Source: Flectonema sp. DT1601 | Lineage: Eukaryota > Euglenozoa > Diplonemea > Diplonemida > Diplonemidae | Direction: 5' to 3' | DNA: 64,000 nt | Assembly: GCA_964019425.1 (NCBI GenBank) | Contig: OZ025817.1 | Location: 62,001 to 126,000 of the forward strand | Shown here: positions 1 through 8,710 of the stretch, piece after piece | Position numbering within the stretch: the stretch's first letter is position 1 | Layout of the letters: every line of letters starts with the position of its first letter | The notes under the pieces: model-generated | Database searches by the model: none | What the model was told of the DNA's origin: nothing | What the model saw: only the letters and a program-made list of their open reading frames with translations | Made by a program: the position numbers and the translations under genes

Positions 1-76
1 TACAAAAAAGAAATTACTGCAATTATAAATAACACGTTGTATAGAAAACTTGGAATATAACAATTTTGGAAAAAAA

Positions 77-200
77 GAATCGGCAAACTTCACTTTTTAC
101 TTACTAACTCACACTTTTATTTTGTTTGTGCGCAACCGGTAGAAAATCCTAATAAAGGAATAGGTAGTTACGCTGCCACAATTCTCTTTCTACCGAACAA
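77..200. repeat. dispersed short repeat, copy 1
   Basis: This stretch shares ordered blocks with 12990-13130 and 41389-41546: a GAATYGGC..ACTTCA block, a TTTTGTTTGTGCRC block and a GCTGCCAxxATTCT block, separated by variable sequence. The 41389 copy is a clean insertion into an otherwise duplicated unit, so the family is probably mobile. It has no coding capacity. Its class (SINE, MITE or other) is unknown. Confidence 0.5.
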
Positions 201-330
201 TGGGTTTGTAGGTACAAAAAAAAAGATGGTGGATTCTCGGAAAAAGAATTTGGTGAATTTTTATAACAAAAAAAAAAAGACCACATTTTTGACTGTAAAA
301 TGGTAGTTTTTTGAGTATGAAAATTTTCCA

Positions 331-938
331 CAAGTTTTTGAAAAAACGTGAGCCTTTTTGAACCCTTGAAGGCATCAGTGAGCAAGGTGGAGTTGGGATC
401 GATAAAGAAAGAGCAGCAGATAAAAGAACAACGAACTTCTCGCAGCTGTGAGAAGTTGTCAAGGGAGGAGTTGCTTACCATTAGTGAGATGGTGAACGCC
501 ATCAATGTGTCAAAGGCGATCACATGCTTCAACATGGAGCATAAGAAGAAATTAACAGTTGTCACGGCAGGCAGGGCAATGAAGCTCTTTGTTGAGGAAC
601 AAAAGAGGAAGACGAATGGAGAACCACTATAAGGGCAGGTGATCATAACCACTGATGAGGAAGCAAGGGTACTTAATTTAATTGAGAATACCCGCGACTA
701 CGGTGGCTGCGTGTTTGCTTCTCCAGTTTCAAGCACAGTACTTGCAAGTGATACACCGGAACGCGTGGATTTAGTTCTACAAGAAACATGGGCCTATAGA
801 TTCCTGGAACGGACACACCGTCGTGGAATCACTGCGAAAGTAGCGCCTGAAGCAGAATTCCTATCAGCTCGGTCAAGGTTTCTAGAGCGCATCTCTAGTG
901 CTCGAGTACAAGGGGCAATTCAGCCTGTAGAACTTTAG
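331..938 (+). pseudogene. unrecognised plus-strand coding remnant
   Basis: Two adjacent plus-strand open frames, 348-632 (94 codons, lysine- and glutamate-rich) and 639-938 (99 codons, arginine-rich), have coding-like composition unlike the surrounding AT-rich DNA. A stop separates them, but an AG acceptor-like GGGCAG just precedes the second frame, so they could be two exons. I do not recognise a family. Bases 331-529 are partly copied at 2104-2280. This is the only plus-strand coding signal in the window and lies outside the minus-strand gene run. It could be a decayed gene or part of an old repeat. Confidence 0.35.
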
Positions 939-2103
939 TCGATAACGTAGAATCAGAAGTCAAAAAAAAAAAATTCTGGAATTTTGATAAGTGTTTTCTA
1001 TGAGTGTTTCTACTAAGAAAATTTGGTTTCCCTTAAATAATGGAGATTTGGAGACTTTTTATACACCATGTTTTTTTATAAATGCAGTAATAAAAAAAAT
1101 TATAAAAAATAAAAAACAATTGGTCTTGCTGTTTCATTTAACACTGGATACGTAGTCGCAAGAGCACTAAAATAACAATACTTCCTCCTTTGAGTTTGTT
1201 GGTTGTTGAGTAATTTTGTATTATAAGAAGGAAAGAAAGAAAGATCCGTCTTTGCTCATCTAAACCTCACGAAACTTGTATTTTTGATCCACACAGTGAA
1301 TTATTTATCGCAGTCAGGGATGGATTTACTGAACGCAACTCACAGACATGAGATAATCAATTACTATTGAGTGAAACTTTTTTTTTTTTTTTTTTTTTTT
1401 TAAAAATTGAAAACTTTTTCTACAATCAACTGTAGCTTAGATAAGATAGATAAAGAAGTTTTATTACATTGCTATGAGGTTACAGCAACATAGGGACGTT
1501 TGTATTCATATTTATTAGTCAAATCAAAAACTCGTAGGACAACAAACAAATAATAGTTGTGGGTTTCGGATGGTGTTGGGTTTCGGGCTAAAATTAAAAT
1601 ATCTTTTTTTTGGACCATTCTATTTACCCGGCCCTCTTCAGCGAAGAAAGTAAGGGGCTCCTCGTGATGTTAGTTAGAATATGAGTTTTATTATAAGATA
1701 GTGCACTAAATCAAAATATATAAAAAAAAAAAAAAAGTAATACGTATTTCAGGAGCCTTAATCTGTCCCTCTTTGGCTTTCATCAGTAAGCTCCAGGGAC
1801 TTCATTCCAGTTTTTTTTTTTTTTTTGATAAAATCGGATTTACAAAAGACCTGGTTTCTTAATGTCCATATATTTGATTTTGATCAGCTGAATTCTATCT
1901 CCTTCATGGGAAGCTATAGTCGTCTTTCTTGCTCTTTTCATTAGTATCAGTGAGGAGTACAATTTCCATTGTACACGTTATCATTATTATTATCCTGCGG
2001 TAGGGTTTCTTAAAATCATGTTAAAAACAATATTCTAAAGGTTTAAAACATCTGTCAAAGTAGTAGAGCGATGGAATCCTTTCGAAGGTTAGCAAGATTG
2101 CTT
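939..2103. other. intergenic, AT-rich, no gene seen
   Basis: No supportable open frame. Contains poly(T) at about 1378-1401 and a segment at 1718-1825 bracketed by poly(A) on the left and poly(T) on the right, a pattern also seen at 10640-10830, 14885-15012 and 46345-46490. Confidence 0.5.
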
Positions 2104-2280
2104 TATCAGTGAGCAAGGTGGAGTTGGGATCGATAAAGAAAGAGCAGCAGATAAAAGAACAACGAACTTCTCGCAGCTATGAGAAGTTGTCAAGGGAGGA
2201 GTTGCTTACCATTAGTGAGATGTTGAACGCCATCAATGTGTCAAAGGCGATCACAAGTTTTTGAAAAAAACGCGAGCCGT
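2104..2280 (+). repeat. partial copy of 331-529 remnant
   Basis: Bases 2104-2257 repeat 376-529 with very few differences. They run straight into a copy of 331-355 (AGTTTTTGAAAAAA then CGCGAGCC), so the order of the two pieces is permuted. This would arise if the source had been a tandem repeat or a circle, or by local template switching. The copied part covers about 50 codons of the first plus-strand frame and is too short to encode a protein. Confidence 0.75.
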
Positions 2281-2924
2281 AGTTGTCAACCTACCTATTG
2301 TAAAGTGGGAGGACCACCAACCGATTTACCAGTTTTTTTTTTTTTTTTTTCGTTCTTTTCTCGATGTAAACTATCACTGTGTTTAAAAAAAATCAACTGA
2401 AATAATGAGTTATTCTACTACAACAGGAATTTTTTATATTTTTTTGTTTTGTTGCATCCCACAGCCAATCACAGTAAACGTAGAACAGGCACTAAAGATG
2501 AACATTTTTAAGTACCATTCAGTACTTCAGTAGTTGAAAGAAACACTATCAAATTCATGATCATTATTTCATACAAGTTACATTTTGGAAAGGTCGTGAT
2601 GCTTTCGGATAACTCCTCGACTGAGTACCCGTCCGCAATATTTCATTCCAGAGATCGTACAACAAGAAAACCATCTAAAAAAGTGTTTTCCGTAGTTTCG
2701 ACATCCTCCGAATCGACTTAAAACTGAGAGCAAACAGCTCTCAGAAAAATATTTGATATAAAAAATAATTAAAAAAAAGGGAAGCGAAACTAGCCGCAAT
2801 TCGGGTATGAGAGCCAAAGCTCTCCTAACATTCTGATTCTATTTGTTTTCCTTTTGTTTTTAAATCCCATGAAGGGTTCCTATTCTGGAGATCAAAAAAA
2901 AGAAAAGAAAAAAAAAAGGTAAGC

Positions 2925-2958
<34 letters not shown>

Positions 2959-3713
2959 GGGCAACAAAAAGATCTCTCAAAAACCAATACTATGGTGGTC
3001 AGACTGGTAACTCACATTCAACAATTCTGTGAATCGTAGTTTTAACAGATAAAAAAAAGAGAGGACGAGAAACGCGTGACAAAATCGTGTTTTTTTTTTT
3101 TTTTTTCTTTTTTTTCTCACGTTGGCACCGTTACCCGCCAAAAAAAAAAAAAGAAACCAACCAAATTGAGAAAAGAACAATAACTCAGTAAAGTTAACAA
3201 ACTTATATAAAAATAGAGGACCTGTCAATGGTACCATCCTGATCAACGATTATCTGCGAGTACTCATAAACCAATCGAGATAATCAACTCTGAAACATGT
3301 CTTCAGTTAGATCTCACTTAACTCGCAACTTTGATCTTGTTCGGTAATTCCCGACTTAGCGCTGCTACAGTTACAGTGTATCGACTTTATTTTTTAGTAC
3401 ATGTTTGCAAACAGGGTTGGGACTCGATTAAGTAGACATGCCCGCAGCCATGCCGTTGACCAGAATGGTACCATACTTTTTGACAGGTATTCTATGATAA
3501 AAAAACATACAAAAAAATCAAGAAAAAAAAACAAAAAAATAAGTTTTTCGGCTTCACACACAGAAATCCCTAAATAATATCAAATAAAAAGGGCTAAAAA
3601 TCCCAACACACACACAAAAGGGATCCGCCGATATAAGACGGAATTGAGCATTTATGTTATAAAAATACGAAGTTGACAATGTCTATGTGCACCGACTAAC
3701 TAACTTCCTATCA
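2281..3713. other. intergenic with CAA microsatellite
   Basis: AT-rich sequence with no supportable gene. A (CAA)n microsatellite runs from about 2924 to 2957, and homopolymer A/T runs are frequent. Short minus-strand frames at 2578-2817 and 2977-3246 are low-complexity readings through poly(T) and are not called. Confidence 0.5.
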
Positions 3714-3898
3714 AAACCATTCAGATAAGCCTTATATTTTGTTGATCGCAGTTGTTGATCGCAGCTAGTTTTACTGGCGCACAGGGAAATAGATAACATG
3801 ACATAATAAATAACGGCTCTTAATCTGAATAGTTTCTTCTCCGACTTCGTCGGTGCAAAAACCATTCAGATAAGCCTTATATTTTGTTGATCGCAGCT
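3714..3898 (-). repeat. B1-A2-B2 terminal repeat block of the retrotransposon
   Basis: B (about 40 bases beginning ACCATTCAGATAAGCC) occurs at 3714-3751 and again at 3857-3898. Between them is a full copy of the A repeat (3752-3860, slightly overlapping). A 13-base stretch TTGTTGATCGCAG is doubled at the B2/A2 junction. This arrangement is the downstream half of split direct repeats used by tyrosine-recombinase retroelements. Confidence 0.8.
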
Positions 3899-3962
3899 CT
3901 AAAACCCATAGGGACCGCTTGCGGATAAAGGAAAGGAAAGAGAAAGAACAAACGGGGAATAT

Positions 3963-6782
3963 TCACCCAAAAAACTTACATTGATGAGGTAAACTAGGCA
4001 AACAGATTCTACCACCCGGCGCTTTAGTGCCCCGCGTATATTCGTCTGCACGCTGGGACTTGGTATCCACCCAGCTGCAGTTCACTTGCAGATCAGCTGC
4101 ACCTGCTGTCTCAAACAATGCGCAGAGCATCTCGTTCCCCATGAAGTTTGAGCTGTGGCCTTTGTTTATTGCGGCCACAGCCGCAGTGTTATCTACCCGC
4201 AAATCCAGCACGTGACCCGGTCTCAAAACAGCAGCGAGTCGCACCGCCTGGAGAGCGGCGAATACCTCCTTCAGGAATATGTGATGCTCCGAGGGAGAGG
4301 GAAATACGCCCTGGATCACCTCCTCGGGAACAACCTCCAGTACAGCGGCCCACTCCTTGTCCGAAGCATCTGACCATGCAGTCACCTCGGGACAGTCGGG
4401 GGTAGCCAAAACCCAGGCATTCTGCCGAAGCACATCCAAAACATCCAACAACTCACGCAAAACTGCCGAACTTAGCGAGAACGATTCGTCCCACTTGCAC
4501 GGCTCCGCGGCCAATACCCTCCCCGCTCGCCTTACAAAGGCCAGCGTCGAGCGCAGGAAACACAAACGGCGTCCCGTAGTGTACCAAAACCATACCAAGC
4601 CACCGAAGACCCGGTAGAATGAACGAGCAGTAGGGCGTCCCCCCATCACCTCTTGTAACGCCTCCGAAGACAGCATCTTTTGAATCCAGCTCGGTGCCGA
4701 CCGGTAACGCTGTGGGTTCGCCGATAAATCAAATTCTAAACCCAGAGCCTCAAAATTCGACTTCGGTACGCCAAAGTCCTCAGCGTCACTCAGATGTGCA
4801 CCCACGTAATCCGCCCTTCTCTTGAAGCTCGAATAACGCTGAGCAGTCTCCTCCTCCGAATCACCCACCACAAAGAAGTTGTCCACCCAAGCCACTCCGT
4901 CAGACTCCGGAAGCAGAACCATCGCCGAGCGATGGGCGATGCAAGGTGCCCAACTCCATCCCATGCACAGAGCCCGCAGCTTCGCACGCACGAACGGACC
5001 CCTCGCACCACTCAGATTCACCCCGAAGTAGTCGTCGATTCCCTGCCCTAGCGGAAACTGGTAAAACCAACTCTTGCCGTCATCTTGGGCCACGTATCGT
5101 GCCGAAAGAAAACGAGCAATCACCGCACGAATCCCCGGAAGGAGCATAGGTGGCGGCGGACGCATCATCCGGTTGAGTTTCCTCCCATCACATACCAGCC
5201 TTAAGCCTCCTGAACTCTTCGGCACTGTGAAAGCTGGAAGAACGACTTTCTGTTGGTCGGAACGCTCAACTACACCCCACTCCTCCAGGTGTTGCATGTG
5301 TCTCAGCATGTGCCTCGAAGTTCCCCGAAACGTTGGTCTGCTCCCCAGAGTCAGCTCCGTCCCAGGAACGAAGAGGGCCTCGAAAGCGGAAACATCTCGA
5401 ATCACGTCAATAATGCCCAGCAGTATTCCATTCGTGTCAAGCTCCACGAGCCTATCCAAGTTCAAACGGGCCTTCGAAATCGGAGCCAACATACCTGCCT
5501 CTCTATCGGTCGGAGGTGAGATTTGTTGCCCTTCAGCAGCCACAGTCACCAGTCCTGAGTACGTCATAAAAACATCCGGCGCACCCGAGTCAATACCTTC
5601 ACCCATCACCCTCGCCCTTGGCGGTGGCGGAGGTTCAGGTATTTTGTACTTCATCTGCGGATCCAGCACAGCCCTTGGTCGTGTGGGAAACGCAGGGCAT
5701 AACGGCACTACAATCCGGCCCCCAGTATCTGTGACGTGTTCGCGGACTGACGCGCTACGTGAGTCTTCCCCGCCGGGAGATACCTCGCCAGGGCATCCAT
5801 CGATGAGTGTCTGGAGAGTTGTCGTATCGAGTCCAGACCCACCCCTTCCAGAAGAAGCGAGTGTAGGGCACCCCTCCGCAGCGAGTGTCCCGTCAACTCC
5901 TTTCCCTCGCGTCTCAAAGCAGATACGACCTTTCGATACGAGGTGTCCAGGAGGAGATCGTCCGGATTCCGATCCATCATCGTAGTGCGGAGTGCGCTCT
6001 GCCATCTGTTCGACAGGTGCAATCCCGTCGTGCGTCCCAGACGGAACGGGTCCGACTTTGTCTCCGACCAGTTCACAGCCACGTATCCGTCCTCGAAAGT
6101 AATATCCCCCACTTTCAATCTCACCACGTCCGACACTCTCGCCGCGCCCGCCCAGCACAGCACGATAGCCAGCTGCGTATCTCCGTCTACCTCCTTTCGC
6201 AACGCACCCAGCACCTGCTCCCCCACCGCAGGTATCGCCTGTTTCTGCGGTCGGAGGGCACCCGCTCTCTTCAGAGCTCTCACGTAGTCGATCAGCATCT
6301 GACCTCCAACACTTGATGCTCCCGTCCGTCGCAGCGCCGCTTGGGCTCGCCCCACGTACTCGAGCGCTGAGGAATTTGAAATCGGACCCTCGGTCCGAGA
6401 CCTTTGCCTTTCTACCCAGTAGATGATGGCTAGGTCCCACGACAACAATACTCCTGTTGCCTCGTGCCAGTTGTTCCGGAACTGGACCAAACGTCGTTGA
6501 GCTGCCTCCAGAGACCGCCACCTCGAATTCGACAGCGCATCCCCCACCACCCGCAACGCCGATTTTGTCAGTGACACTGCACTCTTCTTCGTCACCGCAC
6601 CTTCCCGTGTCCTCGGCCGTCCAACATCCTTCACCGAGAGCACACCTAACCCTTCTAACATGGAGGTCAGTGGCGACTCTTCGTTGCGGGGTTCCTCTGT
6701 GGCTGTGTCTTCTCTGCTTTCCCTTTCTTCCCCCACATAGCCCGCAGAAAAGGCGGGACGGCGGGCGCCACAAAGTGGGCAT
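3963..6782 (-). CDS. retrotransposon RT-RNase H frame
   Basis: Long open frame of the YR element. The reverse transcriptase similarity begins about half way in (roughly 5240 downward) with blocks resembling FTVPKSSGGLRLVCDGRKLN and a palm motif around VAWVDNFFVVGD. An RNase H-like domain (AWSDASDKEWAAVLE, later LRVDNTAAVAAIN) fills the C-terminal quarter, to about 4030. The upstream part overlaps the recombinase frame and may be open only because the region is GC-rich. The true start is uncertain. Confidence 0.75.
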   Translation of the reverse strand: MPTLWRPPSRLFCGLCGGRKGKQRRHSHRGTPQRRVATDLHVRRVRCALGEGCWTAEDTGRCGDEEECSVTDKIGVAGGGGCAVEFEVAVSGGSSTTFGPVPEQLARGNRSIVVVGPSHHLLGRKAKVSDRGSDFKFLSARVRGASPSGAATDGSIKCWRSDADRLRESSEESGCPPTAETGDTCGGGAGAGCVAKGGRRRYAAGYRAVLGGRGESVGRGEIESGGYYFRGRIRGCELVGDKVGPVPSGTHDGIAPVEQMAERTPHYDDGSESGRSPPGHLVSKGRICFETRGKGVDGTLAAEGCPTLASSGRGGSGLDTTTLQTLIDGCPGEVSPGGEDSRSASVREHVTDTGGRIVVPLCPAFPTRPRAVLDPQMKYKIPEPPPPPRARVMGEGIDSGAPDVFMTYSGLVTVAAEGQQISPPTDREAGMLAPISKARLNLDRLVELDTNGILLGIIDVIRDVSAFEALFVPGTELTLGSRPTFRGTSRHMLRHMQHLEEWGVVERSDQQKVVLPAFTVPKSSGGLRLVCDGRKLNRMMRPPPPMLLPGIRAVIARFLSARYVAQDDGKSWFYQFPLGQGIDDYFGVNLSGARGPFVRAKLRALCMGWSWAPCIAHRSAMVLLPESDGVAWVDNFFVVGDSEEETAQRYSSFKRRADYVGAHLSDAEDFGVPKSNFEALGLEFDLSANPQRYRSAPSWIQKMLSSEALQEVMGGRPTARSFYRVFGGLVWFWYTTGRRLCFLRSTLAFVRRAGRVLAAEPCKWDESFSLSSAVLRELLDVLDVLRQNAWVLATPDCPEVTAWSDASDKEWAAVLEVVPEEVIQGVFPSPSEHHIFLKEVFAALQAVRLAAVLRPGHVLDLRVDNTAAVAAINKGHSSNFMGNEMLCALFETAGAADLQVNCSWVDTKSQRADEYTRGTKAPGGRICLPSLPHQCKFFG

Positions 6783-7072
6783 CCTCCATCTCCTGCGCGC
6801 TCGTCCAGCCGCCTCCCGTCACCCCCTCTCTCAGCACTTCCAGACGAGCCACGTTCGCCTTCGCTAAGTCGGCCAGCAGCCGTTCCGCGTCCTCCAGGCT
6901 TTCGACAGCCGGTAATCTCGACATCAGCATGCCGAGCTCTCTTAGGCGCGCCTGCGCTTCGTGTGCCTGTGGTCGGGGGTTCGTTCCTGCCTTCGCTTCC
7001 AGCAGTTCTCTGTAGTGCTCCCGCTGGTGCACATGCACCAGCGGGAGCACGTCCGCCCCTCCGCCCCACCAA
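5708..7072 (-). CDS. retrotransposon tyrosine recombinase frame
   Basis: 454-codon frame overlapping both neighbours. Its C-terminal half has the layout of a tyrosine recombinase: AGAARVSDVVRLKVGDI (box I arginine region), GHSLRRGALHSLL (HxxR-type box II) and a RHSSMDALARY segment carrying the probable catalytic tyrosine. In this class the recombinase inserts a circular DNA intermediate instead of a DDE integrase, consistent with the lack of an obvious target duplication. The N-terminal part is arginine- and glycine-rich and has no recognised domain. Confidence 0.75.
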   Translation of the reverse strand: MVGRRGGRAPAGACAPAGALQRTAGSEGRNEPPTTGTRSAGAPKRARHADVEITGCRKPGGRGTAAGRLSEGERGSSGSAERGGDGRRLDERAGDGGCPLCGARRPAFSAGYVGEERESREDTATEEPRNEESPLTSMLEGLGVLSVKDVGRPRTREGAVTKKSAVSLTKSALRVVGDALSNSRWRSLEAAQRRLVQFRNNWHEATGVLLSWDLAIIYWVERQRSRTEGPISNSSALEYVGRAQAALRRTGASSVGGQMLIDYVRALKRAGALRPQKQAIPAVGEQVLGALRKEVDGDTQLAIVLCWAGAARVSDVVRLKVGDITFEDGYVAVNWSETKSDPFRLGRTTGLHLSNRWQSALRTTMMDRNPDDLLLDTSYRKVVSALRREGKELTGHSLRRGALHSLLLEGVGLDSIRQLSRHSSMDALARYLPAGKTHVARQSANTSQILGAGL

Positions 7073-7833
7073 GCGTCTACGTCGATGGAGGACAATCCTC
7101 CCATCAACGGACCCATCTCCGGCTGTGCGTCGTCGCCTCCCCCGCCACCGGTAGCCGGGGGGCCTTCGTTTCCCGCAACCAGACGACGTAACTGCGCCTC
7201 CAACTCTGCCTTCTCAGTCTCTTCTCGTACCCTCTGCCGTAAGTTAGCCAGCTCTCCTGAGTTTGCGTAGGAAGATGAGACGGGGTTGGGCACCGAAGTA
7301 GCCTTCGTAGGTGATAACTTTGCCGTCCGTTTTTCCAGCTCGAGCTGGGCCTGCAGCGCAGACACTTCCGCGTGGTGTCGTGCCTCCAGCTTGGCAAGCT
7401 TGGCCTTCGCCTCCGCTTCGTTCACCAGGATTCCGGCCTGGTTCCGTGCCGCGTCCACATCCCTCCCGGCTTGGGCTTGCGTTACCGCCAAGCCGGCGTG
7501 GGCCCGCACCGCGTCCACCTCCCTCCCTGCTTGTGCTTGCGTTACCGCTGCGCCGGCTTGGGCCCAAGCCGAGTCCACCTCGCGACCAGCTTGCGCGTGC
7601 GTGATCGCTTGAGCCGCCATGGACTGCGTGGCAGCTATTGCAGAGTTCCCCTCTGCTACCAGAGCCCTCCGGTCTCCGGCCGCTACCACCTCTGTGGCCA
7701 TCGCCCGCGTCTCCGCGGAGTGCGCTGCCATTGCAGCTTGGGCAACGAACGCCATCTCGTTCGTTGGTGTTGCTTGTCCTCTTCCGGCCCCTGGAGTGAG
7801 GGCTACGACGGTGTTTGGGTCGACGCCAGACAT
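6667..7833 (-). CDS. retrotransposon gag-like frame
   Basis: 388-codon frame whose ATG lies 5 bases inside the A1 repeat edge. It contains alanine-rich repeats of about 16 residues built on a VTQAQAGREVDAVRAHAG-type unit (about residues 75-140), a helical charged stretch, then a glycine-rich linker and a basic C-terminus. Position and composition match a capsid-type first frame, but no zinc knuckle or sequence family is recognisable. Confidence 0.6.
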   Translation of the reverse strand: MSGVDPNTVVALTPGAGRGQATPTNEMAFVAQAAMAAHSAETRAMATEVVAAGDRRALVAEGNSAIAATQSMAAQAITHAQAGREVDSAWAQAGAAVTQAQAGREVDAVRAHAGLAVTQAQAGRDVDAARNQAGILVNEAEAKAKLAKLEARHHAEVSALQAQLELEKRTAKLSPTKATSVPNPVSSSYANSGELANLRQRVREETEKAELEAQLRRLVAGNEGPPATGGGGGDDAQPEMGPLMGGLSSIDVDAWWGGGADVLPLVHVHQREHYRELLEAKAGTNPRPQAHEAQARLRELGMLMSRLPAVESLEDAERLLADLAKANVARLEVLREGVTGGGWTSAQEMEDAHFVAPAVPPFLRAMWGKKGKAEKTQPQRNPATKSRH

Positions 7834-7837
7834 TTTT

Positions 7838-7946
7838 GTTGATCGCAGCTAGTTTTACTGGCGCACAGGGAAATAGATAACATGACATAATAAATAACGG
7901 CTCTTAATCTGAATAGTTTCTTCTCCGACTTCGTCGGTGCAAAAAA
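7838..7946 (-). repeat. A1 repeat of the retrotransposon
   Basis: Begins GTTGATCGCAGCTAG on the plus strand and ends CGTCGGTGC before poly(A). Nearly identical over its length to A2 at 3752-3860, in direct orientation. Confidence 0.85.
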
Positions 7947-8326
7947 AAAAAAAAAACAGAAGTCTGCAACCTCTTCAGGGCGGTGATTCAAACACCTCTC
8001 ACAAAAGGGATCTTCATCATTTATTAAAGTCAAGAGTCTGACAGTTACAGTTTGATACTTTAGGTTTAGTTAGTTTTATGATTCACGCTAATCAAAAATG
8101 GCTGAAAAATAAGTTTACCCAAACTTCACAACACACACAACGGGGTAAGGAAAGTCGACGACATTGAAAAGTACTAAATTATGAAATAGACACAACCGTC
8201 TAAGTGATATGTTATCAAAGTTAGTAGTTAAAAAAAAATGAGTTTATACACACCTAGACTCCTTCAGAGGAATATAAGTATGTTTATTTTGCTTATTATG
8301 AACACCGTAGATGAAAATAAAAAATA

Positions 8327-8358
<32 letters not shown>

Positions 8359-8471
8359 CCATTCAGATAAGCCTTTTATTTTGTTGATCGCAGCTAGTCT
8401 TACTGGCGCACAGGGAAATAGATAACATGACATAATAAATAACGGCTCTTAATCTGAATGACTTCGTCGGT

Positions 8472-8515
<44 letters not shown>

Positions 8516-8710
8516 ACAACGTTATATATCTATTATAATATTAGTGGAATACGTCAGTTTTTTTTTTTTTTTTTTGATAAATCGATTTTCTAAGGTTCTG
8601 CTTTAACAAAAATCAGACGTCACACAGAGAGATCGGATTAAAACAAGTTATCAAAATTGAGGGAGAGACTGTGGGTTCTTTCGATGATTCAAAAGAAGGC
8701 TATCGTGAAC
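7947..8710. other. intergenic between retrotransposon and gene cluster
   Basis: Apart from the solo repeat at 8356-8476 it holds poly(A)/poly(T) runs (8332-8357, 8475-8510, 8559-8575) and no gene. CAGTTTTTTTTTTTTTTT-GATAAA at about 8556 resembles the stretch at 1809-1830. Confidence 0.5.
8356..8476. repeat. solo B-A repeat related to the retrotransposon ends
   Basis: One B unit followed directly by one A unit (ACCATTCAGATAAGCC ... GTCGGTGC), flanked on both sides by long poly(A). Relative to A1/A2 it lacks about a dozen bases near the right end. A B-A junction without internal frames may be a recombination relic of the YR element, comparable to a solo LTR, or an independent short element. 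Its ends form an imperfect inverted repeat (ATTCAGATAAGCC versus GGCTCTTAATCTGAAT). Confidence 0.7.

Larger units (their letters stand above)
3714..7946 (-). mobile_element. DIRS/VIPER-like tyrosine-recombinase retrotransposon
   Basis: A minus-strand element with gag-like, tyrosine recombinase and RT-RNase H frames in that order, as described for VIPER elements of trypanosomes and for DIRS-1-type elements. Its ends are split direct repeats: A1 (7838-7946) next to the gag start, and B1 (3857-3898), A2 (3752-3860) and B2 (3714-3751) after the RT frame, i.e. A1-ORFs-B1-A2-B2. A1 and A2 are nearly identical, so the insertion is probably young. All three frames are open over their length and the element looks whole. 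It is visibly much richer in G+C than the host DNA on either side, which suggests a different mutational history or relatively recent arrival. Confidence 0.85.

Noticed and set aside
2924-2957. CRISPR-like short repeats
   Set aside because: It is a plain CAA microsatellite with no spacers; no CRISPR array is expected or seen in this eukaryotic DNA.
5074-5985. 303-codon plus-strand frame inside the retrotransposon
   Set aside because: Antisense to the RT and recombinase frames; open because the region is GC-rich, with no family resemblance.
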